A stretch of DNA of 30,944 nucleotides from a virus. Position numbers and translations under genes: made by a program. The DNA lies in the IMG/VR virus record IMGVR_UViG_3300025326_000147, positions 1 to 30,944 of that record; one strand, given 5' to 3'. Position 1 is the stretch's first letter, and each line of letters begins with the position of its first letter. The notes under the pieces are model-generated. The model did not search any database. It was not told the origin of the DNA and worked only from the letters and a program-made list of their open reading frames with translations. Positions 1 through 5,561 of this stretch are shown in pieces.

Positions 1-9
1 CGTATCCAT
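1..9 (-). CDS. Start of the next gene, cut by the window edge
   Basis: Only the first three codons (M-D-T) fall inside the window. An ATG at 9-7 is preceded on the minus strand by AGGAGG with a 6-nt spacer, which overlaps the stop of the upstream XhlA-like gene. The strong ribosome binding site is the only evidence for a gene here. Function cannot be inferred, although a lysis gene would be a common neighbour of an XhlA-like protein. Confidence 0.4.
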
Positions 10-19
10 CCTCTCCCTC

Positions 20-346
20 CTAGGGCGTCTTGAGCGCCTGATTCAGAATCAGGTACAGCAGGCCGGCCATGACCGGGACGCCGAACCCTATCGCCGCCAG
101 GAGCACCCGATTGAACCGCTCGACGACGTCGGTCCGCAACTCGCCGATCTGCTCCGCTCGTTCCTGCCGGCCGTCAGACTGTCCCTTCCCTAGATTCTCG
201 AGTTTCGTATCGATGCTCACCAGATGTGCGTTCTGGACTCTCGAATGTTCGTCAAACCTCCGATCCAAGTCCCTCACCTTGCTTTCTAGCACTTGCAACT
301 GCGCGCAGGGGGGCCTATCCCGGGCTGCGTCGTGTGGCTCAGGCAC
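20..346 (-). CDS. XhlA-like coiled-coil protein with a C-terminal membrane segment
   Basis: The 108-aa protein has a charged, heptad-like region at about residues 17-80 and one hydrophobic segment at about 81-103, ending with a short tail. This architecture matches XhlA/hemolysin-type phage lysis accessory proteins, which in Bacillus prophage PBSX work with a holin. The start is GTG at 346, since in-frame stops lie just upstream and GAGGA lies 4 nt ahead. The first 10 residues (MPEPHDAARD) and the 5' leader are repeated in a truncated second copy at 1220-1420. The architecture is clear from the sequence; a lysis role is inferred, and a virion-anchoring or superinfection role is possible. Confidence 0.6.
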   Translation of the reverse strand: MPEPHDAARDRPPCAQLQVLESKVRDLDRRFDEHSRVQNAHLVSIDTKLENLGKGQSDGRQERAEQIGELRTDVVERFNRVLLAAIGFGVPVMAGLLYLILNQALKTP

Positions 347-388
347 CTGTCCTCACCATCTGCTAGGATTGGGTCGGTTCCCTGTTGG
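296..388. repeat. Direct repeat copy A (93 bp) over the start of the XhlA-like gene
   Basis: Positions 296-388 match 1370-1462 with only two mismatches (311 and 315). The stretch 316-388 is identical to 1390-1462 over 73 nt. The repeat spans the GTG start, the ribosome binding site and about 42 nt of upstream leader. Both copies are in the same orientation at an exact 1,074-bp offset. Conservation is higher in the leader and start codon region than in the following coding sequence. Confidence 0.95.
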
Positions 389-449
389 CTCTCGGTCACT
401 TCAGGCGGGACTGGCGTAACGCCACCGCGCCTAGCCGCAGAGTCTACCC
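347..449 (-). promoter_or_regulatory. Conserved leader of the XhlA-like gene (copy A), possibly structured
   Basis: This 103-nt intergenic stretch is long for this window. Read on the minus strand it has GCTAGG (435-430) and, about 60 nt later, its complement CCTAGC (367-362). Between them is a small hairpin, TGGCG-loop-CGCCA (424-412). The same 6-nt pair encloses a different hairpin in copy B. No convincing -35/-10 pair is visible. A folded leader or a recombination site are both possible. Confidence 0.3.
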
Positions 450-1001
450 CTACTTGACGAGCCCCAGGACGACCGCCTCGTGGCTGAGCGCCACCCCGAA
501 CGCGCCGCTGAACTCGACCCGTGACGTGTAGCCGGGCGGCGGGAACTCGGCGAGTGTGAAACCGTAGCTGCCTCCTGGCGGCAGCGTGAACTCGTAGGTC
601 GGCGTCAGTGGCGCGTCGCCCGCGAGATACGTGACTGTCACCGGTCCCCCAACCCCCGACAGGTCGGTCACCGTGCAGTCGAGGGCCGAGCCTCGGGTGA
701 AGCAGACGAAGCCGAGCTGTTGATCGGACTCGAGCTTGGCGAAGCCGGCGAAGCCGGCCGGCACGTCCGCCCAATCGGCAAGGGCGAACTCGCGGAGGCT
801 ATTGGCGATTATGATGCCGCTCTCGACGTGGAGCGTGGCTCCGGGCGCCGCGGGCGTCCCCGCAATGATGGACAGCGTGTAGTTGGCCGCGACGGTGCCT
901 CTGTTGGTAAGTCGCAGGTTGCTCGGTTGGATGATCACGACGGTGTACCTCCTCTTCTTTCCGCGTAGCAGATCCAGAAGCCAGTTAAGAATGTCTACCA
1001 T
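450..1001 (-). CDS. Hypothetical beta-rich protein, probable virion appendage component
   Basis: I do not recognise this 183-aa protein. It opens with a short amphipathic stretch and a basic patch (KKRR), then continues as a Thr/Ser/Gly/Val-rich, probably beta-sandwich protein (about residues 17-183) with few charges. ATG at 1001 is preferred over GTG at 1004 because an AGGGGG stretch sits immediately upstream. The gene lies between the VTQ-repeat gene copy B and the XhlA-like gene, inside the 1,074-bp segment bounded by direct repeats. Its place among tail fibre-type genes suggests a surface or adhesion role, but there is no direct evidence. Confidence 0.6.
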   Translation of the reverse strand: MVDILNWLLDLLRGKKRRYTVVIIQPSNLRLTNRGTVAANYTLSIIAGTPAAPGATLHVESGIIIANSLREFALADWADVPAGFAGFAKLESDQQLGFVCFTRGSALDCTVTDLSGVGGPVTVTYLAGDAPLTPTYEFTLPPGGSYGFTLAEFPPPGYTSRVEFSGAFGVALSHEAVVLGLVK

Positions 1002-1008
1002 CACCCCC

Positions 1009-1206
1009 TTACGCCTGCTGGGCCGCTGGCCCGAGCACGCGGCCCGATGGCGGCTCGATGTACAGCACTTCGATCACGGCCTGGGTCACTCGTTGGCTGG
1101 CAGCTGCGGTGTACAGCACCTCCACCGGCGCCTGGGTGACCCACTGGCTGGCAGCTGCGGTGTACAGGACCTCTGCCGGTGTCTGGGTAACGCGCTGCCC
1201 TGCCAT
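1009..1206 (-). CDS. VTQ-repeat small protein, copy B
   Basis: The 65-aa protein consists of MAG followed by three 17-residue units of the form Q-(R/W)-V-T-Q-x-x-x-E-V-L-Y-x5 (residues 4-54) and a short Pro/Gly-rich tail. At DNA level the units are 51-bp tandem repeats. A paralogue with the same architecture is at 11219-11449. In both places the gene follows the 3' end of a LamG-like gene, but here only the last about 55 nt of that gene remain. Short VTQ/EVL repeats are frequent in phage appendage regions; a linker or fibre-associated role is inferred. Confidence 0.6.
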   Translation of the reverse strand: MAGQRVTQTPAEVLYTAAASQWVTQAPVEVLYTAAASQRVTQAVIEVLYIEPPSGRVLGPAAQQA

Positions 1207-1221
1207 TTAGGTGTCCATCCT
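1158..1221. repeat. 64-bp exact repeat (copy B) shared with 11401-11464
   Basis: All 64 nt are identical to 11401-11464. The repeat covers the start of the VTQ gene, its ATG and the stop region of the preceding LamG-like gene. Homology continues with scattered mismatches to about 1262 (compare 11505), where it stops abruptly. Confidence 0.95.
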
Positions 1222-1262
1222 AATGCCGGCTTCGAGCGCATTGACGATCGTCGGAGTCCAGG
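1207..1262 (-). pseudogene. Relic of the 3' end of a LamG-like tail gene
   Basis: Read on the minus strand, this stretch encodes WTPTIVNALEAGIRMDT and a TAA stop, the same C-terminus as the full-length protein at 11450-12505. No upstream part of that gene is present. At about 1262 the sequence switches to the truncated XhlA-like gene in another frame. The fragment arrived together with the VTQ gene and marks a recombination junction. Confidence 0.8.
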
Positions 1263-1420
1263 CTGTGCCCTTCCAGTTTTCGGTTGATGTCCTGAAGGTG
1301 TGAGTTCTGAATGCGATTATGTTCGTCTAGCCGACGCTCCAACTCGCCTACCCTCCCTCCTAGCACCAGCAACTGCGCGCAGGGTGGCGTATCCCGGGCT
1401 GCGTCGTGTGGCTCAGGCAC
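1220..1420 (-). pseudogene. Truncated XhlA-like protein, copy B, fused to a foreign 3' end
   Basis: The 66-aa ORF starts with the same MPEPHDAARD leader as the protein at 20-346 and keeps the heptad-like region (to about residue 51). It then runs out of frame into the LamG 3' relic, giving a short tail and a stop. The C-terminal membrane segment of the intact copy is missing. GTG at 1420 has the same GAGGA ribosome binding site as copy A. It may be translated as a soluble coiled-coil fragment or be a dead duplicate; the missing membrane anchor favours loss of the original function. Confidence 0.65.
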
Positions 1421-1462
1421 CTGTCCTCACCATCTGCTAGGATTGGGTCGGTTCCCTGTTGG
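1370..1462. repeat. Direct repeat copy B (93 bp) over the start of the truncated XhlA-like gene
   Basis: This is the partner of 296-388, in the same orientation and differing at 1385 and 1389 only. It lies just downstream of the beta-rich gene at 1534-2691, so the two repeats bound a 1,074-bp segment holding the truncated XhlA-like ORF, the LamG relic, the VTQ gene copy B and the 184-codon gene. Confidence 0.95.
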
Positions 1463-1533
1463 TCCTCAGTCGCCAATGCGGACGCTCCGCCAGCCCCGCC
1501 GCGCCCCCGTGCCTAGCCGCAAGGTCTGCTCTC
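1421..1533 (-). promoter_or_regulatory. Conserved leader of the truncated XhlA-like gene (copy B)
   Basis: This 113-nt intergenic stretch carries the same GCTAGG (1517-1512) and CCTAGC (1441-1436) pair as copy A. They enclose a hairpin GCGGA-loop-TCCGC (1490-1478) whose sequence differs from the copy A hairpin. The last about 42 nt before GTG are identical to copy A. Function is unknown; no clear promoter is seen. Confidence 0.3.
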
Positions 1534-2691
1534 CTACACTTCATGGCACTTGCGAGCCGACCCGACCACAGTGCAGCCGTATTGTGCGTACACGCTACCC
1601 CGCGGCCCAACGTACTCATCCCAAGTGTAGACTGTCTCCCACGTACCTGGCCCGGTGCGCCTGATGAGATGCATCGAGTAGCGGAAGTCGAAGTAGTCGG
1701 AGTCATCGAACCACCACGACCCATACATTACGTAGGGTACGCCCTTGAGGACTACGGCCCCCTGGTTTGACAGAAAGCCGCCGCCACCGTCGGTTATATC
1801 CCAGAGCGACGATAGGTCAGCATCGAGGCTCCAACTGCCAGCCTCCAAGAGGTAGACAGGCCCGACAGGGAATGCATGGCCATCACTCATTGAGGCAGCG
1901 ATGCCAAGCACGGTCGGAGTGGCTCCCTGACCGACAATTGATGCCTGTCCAATGCTGTCTAGGCTACCGAGTCCGTCGTTGTACTCAATCGTGATGCTAC
2001 CCGCGCCATCAATCTTACATATAGCTCGCCCTTGGTTGTTGTTCGTAACGTAGTACCAGCCTCCAAACCAGATAGCATCTCCAACCGGATCGCTACGGAA
2101 ACCCTCATTTACATACAGATTCATAGCCGTAAGGTCAGCGAACTGCGCCCACATCACCCCGTCGTCACTCCTATGTAAGAGGCCACCCGAGCACCAGTAA
2201 ATTTTGCCTCCCGCAACTCCGATGCCACCATGCCTGTGGCTATCGGCTGCGCTGTACACCACAGAGAGACTCGCAGCAGGCGGATCGAAGGCGAGGACGT
2301 GACGATCTACTCCGGGAAGAGTCCCATCCGGCACAGCACTGAGGTAGACTACATCCCCCACTTCGGCGCCCTGACCGACGTACATCGGCCAGCCCGTGAT
2401 GTTGAGTGGACCTGCAACTAGAGTAGCGCCGGTGTCCGATAGGGCATAGATCGTGACATTCGTAGTGCCGACCGTCCCCTGAGTACAATGGACTGCGTAA
2501 GCCTGGCTGCCAATGCCGAACAGGCAGGATATTCGTTCGGACGCCGTCGACCAGATCAGGGTCGGCGTATCTCCCGAGAACTTCCAGACCTCAGAGGGAC
2601 CATAACCGTAAGTGGCGTGGTAGTACGGCACACCAGGCGAGACGTAGAGGATACCGCCGCCGAGTGGATTGATAATCCGAACCCTGCCCAC
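1534..2691 (-). CDS. Putative receptor-binding tail protein, beta-propeller-like
   Basis: The 385-aa protein is rich in Gly, Tyr, Trp and Ser, and repeated short beta-strand blocks of the kind V-Y-x-L/W and G-x-x-Y-x-x occur throughout, suggestive of a beta-propeller or beta-solenoid. No signal peptide or membrane segment is visible. GTG at 2691 has TGAGG upstream. Three lines I counted (1981-2160) are about 51% G+C, against about 70% at 2761-2820 in the neighbouring gene, so this gene looks recently acquired or under different selection. Its position after the hub and fibre genes fits a receptor-binding role. The fold and role are inferred, and the family is not recognised. Confidence 0.6.
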   Translation of the reverse strand: MGRVRIINPLGGGILYVSPGVPYYHATYGYGPSEVWKFSGDTPTLIWSTASERISCLFGIGSQAYAVHCTQGTVGTTNVTIYALSDTGATLVAGPLNITGWPMYVGQGAEVGDVVYLSAVPDGTLPGVDRHVLAFDPPAASLSVVYSAADSHRHGGIGVAGGKIYWCSGGLLHRSDDGVMWAQFADLTAMNLYVNEGFRSDPVGDAIWFGGWYYVTNNNQGRAICKIDGAGSITIEYNDGLGSLDSIGQASIVGQGATPTVLGIAASMSDGHAFPVGPVYLLEAGSWSLDADLSSLWDITDGGGGFLSNQGAVVLKGVPYVMYGSWWFDDSDYFDFRYSMHLIRRTGPGTWETVYTWDEYVGPRGSVYAQYGCTVVGSARKCHEV

Positions 2692-2699
2692 CTATCGCC

Positions 2700-3503
2700 T
2701 CACGTGGCCTTCGTCGCGGCCACCGTCCACCAGGCCGTCCCACTGACGCCTGCTAGCCAGACGGCCGTGCCAGCGTTGGCCTTGTCCACCCAGCCCGAGA
2801 ACCCCGATCCGAGGGTCGAGGGCGTCCCGAAGGCCGCTGTCAGCTCCGAGGCCGCCGGCGGGTTCGTCACGTCTGCCGTGGCCCACGGGAGCTTCGCGGG
2901 GTGGACGTGGTCGGTTCTCGGCTGGGTGGTCGCAGTGCCTGCCGCCGCGGCCGATCCGAAGCCCACCACATCGGCAGCCGCTCCGTAGGTCAGCGGGTGG
3001 ACATGATCGGTATGCGGGATCGTGTTTCGAGTGCCCGCATTGGCAGCAGCAGCCGCTGCCGCTAGGTCGCCAGCCGTGCCCCAGGTCGGGGCCAGCGAGG
3101 GCGTGCCCGGATCCGTCAGGCTGAGGCCCGCCAGCACGTCGAGGTCGCGGCCTGTTACGGTGAGCGCCCCGGCCGCATAGAACCCGACGAGGTGATCCAG
3201 CGCCTGCCCGGTGAGCACGCAGCGGATGCCAGCTCCAGCGGGGTGCGTCGTCGGCGAACCGCCGCCGGCTGCCCTCGTGACAGCCTTGGTCAGTGCCGTC
3301 CCGCCGGGGAACAGCACGATCTCAGTCTCGAGGAGTCCCCACCACTGAGTGCTCGCGTCGGAGGGCAGTTGGCTGGGTGCGGTGCCGAAGCCGCCTGGTG
3401 GAGTCGTGATTGTGACGGTGCCAGCGGCGGCCGTGATCGACCCCGCCAGCGTCGTCTCATAGGTTGCCGTGCCCGCGTTTGGGAAGAACTCGCGTACTGG
3501 CAT
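2700..3503 (-). CDS. Tail fibre-like protein with DHVHP motifs
   Basis: The 267-aa protein has two copies of a TDHVHP motif (DHVHP at residues 166-170 and 198-202), each after a Gly/Ala/Thr-rich stretch. Such G...(R/H)xDHVHP repeats are typical of phage tail fibre and appendage proteins. HxH motifs in fibre tips such as T4 gp37 bind iron; that role is not shown here. The N-terminal 110 residues form a beta-rich domain resembling appendage attachment modules. ATG at 3503 has GAGGAGGG upstream. It lies between a small coiled-coil/beta protein and the beta-propeller-like protein. A structural fibre role is likely; the receptor is unknown. Confidence 0.7.
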   Translation of the reverse strand: MPVREFFPNAGTATYETTLAGSITAAAGTVTITTPPGGFGTAPSQLPSDASTQWWGLLETEIVLFPGGTALTKAVTRAAGGGSPTTHPAGAGIRCVLTGQALDHLVGFYAAGALTVTGRDLDVLAGLSLTDPGTPSLAPTWGTAGDLAAAAAAANAGTRNTIPHTDHVHPLTYGAAADVVGFGSAAAAGTATTQPRTDHVHPAKLPWATADVTNPPAASELTAAFGTPSTLGSGFSGWVDKANAGTAVWLAGVSGTAWWTVAATKAT

Positions 3504-3514
3504 CTACTCCCTCC

Positions 3515-4009
3515 TCACAGGCAACGGATGACCAGAGCCGCGCAACTCAGGGTCGAGGTCGTCATCGCAGTGCAATAGGCCATCACCCAGGACCCCGCCT
3601 CGACTGGCCGAGTGAAGGCCGTCCCTGCCGCCACAGTCCCTGATGTCGTGCCGGTCAGGCTCACACTGCCCCCGACTACCGATACCGCAGTCGTGAGGTC
3701 GGCCCCCGGCCTTGCCACCTGAATGTCCCAGGTCACATTACCCGCCGGGTAGGCGGCCAGGGCCACCCCCTCGATATAGGCTGGATAGGGGATGTAGGCC
3801 AGGCCACAGACCGCCGTGCCCGCCGAGCTCGCGTTGAAGTCCCAGGAGTCCGCACCGCCTGGCCGCCGGTTCCGGAGTCTATCGTCGAAGACTCGCTGTG
3901 CGACCGCCTCCATCTGCGCGCGGAGGTCGGCGATAACGGCCAGCGCGTCCTGCTGCATCGCCGCCCCGGGATTCGGCCTGGCTGGCGTGTTGCCTCTGTC
4001 TGGGAGCAT
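3515..4009 (-). CDS. Small tail appendage protein: coiled coil plus beta domain
   Basis: The ATG overlaps the stop of the hub gene in TGATG, which fixes a 164-aa product. Residues 18-45 form a predicted helix (LAVIADLRAQMEAVAQRV) that could trimerise. Residues 50-164 are hydrophobic and beta-rich (Gly/Thr/Val/Ala). A helix followed by a beta domain is common in fibre connectors and small appendage proteins. I do not recognise a specific family. Coupling to the hub gene indicates a baseplate or tail-tip component. Confidence 0.6.
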   Translation of the reverse strand: MLPDRGNTPARPNPGAAMQQDALAVIADLRAQMEAVAQRVFDDRLRNRRPGGADSWDFNASSAGTAVCGLAYIPYPAYIEGVALAAYPAGNVTWDIQVARPGADLTTAVSVVGGSVSLTGTTSGTVAAGTAFTRPVEAGSWVMAYCTAMTTSTLSCAALVIRCL

Positions 4010-5220
4010 CAGGCGAGCCTCCCGTTCAGCGAGCTGGGCAGGCTCATCGTCCCGAGTCTGGGAGCCCGCCCCGCGATGTAGAGGGCTCCGTACAGCCCCA
4101 CCGTCTGCTTGAACAGTTGCTTGCGCGCCACGCTCGTCTCGATGCTCCTGATCCACAGGCTCTGCTGGACGGCGAACGGCCTGACGACGTTCAGGTACCC
4201 GGTCGCCCCCGGCACGAACAGATCATCCCTCCAGGTCGGCACCGTGGCCTCGAGCTTCACCTGAGAGACTTCGTCGGCTTGCCAACTCGCGACAACTTCA
4301 CAGGAGAGCCCGATGCCCTCTGACTCCAGTTCGGACTCAATCATCGGGCTAGAGAGGGTCGCGGTCCGAGTCGGCACCCCGCCGGGGAGCTCATCGGCAG
4401 CGAAGTTCATGTAGTGCCGGAGCGCCCCGGAGCCGTCGTCGAATCCCTGCACGATGACCTTGTTGGCGAGATGGTCGGTCAGTCGCCTTACTTCCAGCCC
4501 CGGTAGGATGTGCAGAGCTTCGTACAGGTCGATGACGCCCGGCTGGACGAAGGGCACGTTCGGCAGGATCTGCTTCCGCCAGATGTAGCCATTGGCGTCC
4601 TCGTAGGTTCTGAACCCGAGGCACGTCGCGTCCAACTGGTTGATGAAGTCGAGGCCGCTCTGCCCTCTTCGCCAGATGAACTGTTCCGGCACCTCGGTCC
4701 CGAGCAGTCGCCCGGTGCCGTCGATCCCGCCGATCCACTCGTCCAGTCCGCAGGCCGCGAGCACCCAGAGCACCATGTCGGCGTCGGACCAGTAGGGATA
4801 AGGCGGCACTGGGTCAAACGACAGGTCGGTCCCCTCGGCTAGTATGTGGGGCGCCGCCGGCAGACCCATCGTCTCGGCGTCCTCGTCGTTCGGTGCCTCG
4901 ACGATCTGTGCCTTTCGGAGATGCCCCGAGCAGGTCAGGGTCAGCCCGTTGCGCCAGCCCGTACCAGTCTTGTTCGGGGCCAGCCAGCCAGTGAATCGGC
5001 GCTGTGACCCGGCGGGCGCGGACGGACTCCGCCCGGCGTTGAACGTCACCTCGTCCCAGGCCGATACTCCGGGGTCACTGATGAACTTGATCTGACAGCT
5101 TGGCACCTGCACGTCGAACCCGAGGTGAGACGTAACTGAGTCGACGTACTTGGTCACATCGGCACCGCCGATCGTAACTGTCAGCAGCTTCGTGTAGGAC
5201 TTCTCAGGCGTCAGCGGCAT
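4009..5220 (-). CDS. Tail baseplate hub protein, gpD/gp27-like
   Basis: The 403-aa protein starts with a VTIGGADVTKYV-type beta domain typical of baseplate hub proteins. A mixed alpha/beta core follows, with the stretch FIWRRGQSGLDFINQL at about 186-201, similar to the late-control-gene-D pattern (a Trp/Leu helix in which a domain looks up the tail channel). The segment LANKVIVQGFDD (around residues 260-271) also resembles hub proteins. It follows the tape measure and a small tail protein and precedes appendage genes, the usual place of the hub. Family assignment is by position and pattern, not alignment. Murein hydrolase motifs are not visible. Confidence 0.65.
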   Translation of the reverse strand: MPLTPEKSYTKLLTVTIGGADVTKYVDSVTSHLGFDVQVPSCQIKFISDPGVSAWDEVTFNAGRSPSAPAGSQRRFTGWLAPNKTGTGWRNGLTLTCSGHLRKAQIVEAPNDEDAETMGLPAAPHILAEGTDLSFDPVPPYPYWSDADMVLWVLAACGLDEWIGGIDGTGRLLGTEVPEQFIWRRGQSGLDFINQLDATCLGFRTYEDANGYIWRKQILPNVPFVQPGVIDLYEALHILPGLEVRRLTDHLANKVIVQGFDDGSGALRHYMNFAADELPGGVPTRTATLSSPMIESELESEGIGLSCEVVASWQADEVSQVKLEATVPTWRDDLFVPGATGYLNVVRPFAVQQSLWIRSIETSVARKQLFKQTVGLYGALYIAGRAPRLGTMSLPSSLNGRLA

Positions 5221-5222
5221 CT

Positions 5223-5561
5223 CTACGGCACTAGGATGAACGTTAGCTTGATCGTGCGCTCGGCAGTCGTCGCGTTCCAGTCCTCGATAGACCAGGACTT
5301 CAGCACGGCGGTTCCGGTGTAGGCCGGGCAGGTGAGAGTCGCCTGCGTACCCTCCACGCCACGCAGCGCGCTCCGAGGATCGCCGTCCACCAGGGCCAGG
5401 AACGTCATCTCCTCGAGCCCCTTTCCGCCCAGGTCGACGATCGTGTAGTCGGACCAGGGGATGTGCTCGACCGCGACGTCGGCCTCGCTGCTATTCCCGT
5501 AGCCGTCGGCGCTGGCCCAGAAAGAGAGGGCACCGAAGGAGTCGCTCTTCGCAACTGTCAT
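5223..5561 (-). CDS. Distal tail-like protein
   Basis: The 112-aa protein starts in an ATGA overlap with the tape-measure stop and ends 2 nt before the hub gene. Its sequence (HIPWSDYTIVDLGGKG, then a TFLALVDGD and LRGVEGTQATL pattern, ending in IKLTFI) looks like a small beta-sandwich that seeks the tail tube, as distal tail or connector proteins do. No catalytic motif is seen. The position between tape measure and hub supports a tail-tip role; the exact family is uncertain. Confidence 0.6.
   Translation of the reverse strand: MTVAKSDSFGALSFWASADGYGNSSEADVAVEHIPWSDYTIVDLGGKGLEEMTFLALVDGDPRSALRGVEGTQATLTCPAYTGTAVLKSWSIEDWNATTAERTIKLTFILVP

Noticed and set aside
1009-1206. CRISPR-like array from the 51-bp repeats
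   Set aside because: The repeats are adjacent, in frame and encode a 17-residue protein repeat, with no spacers.
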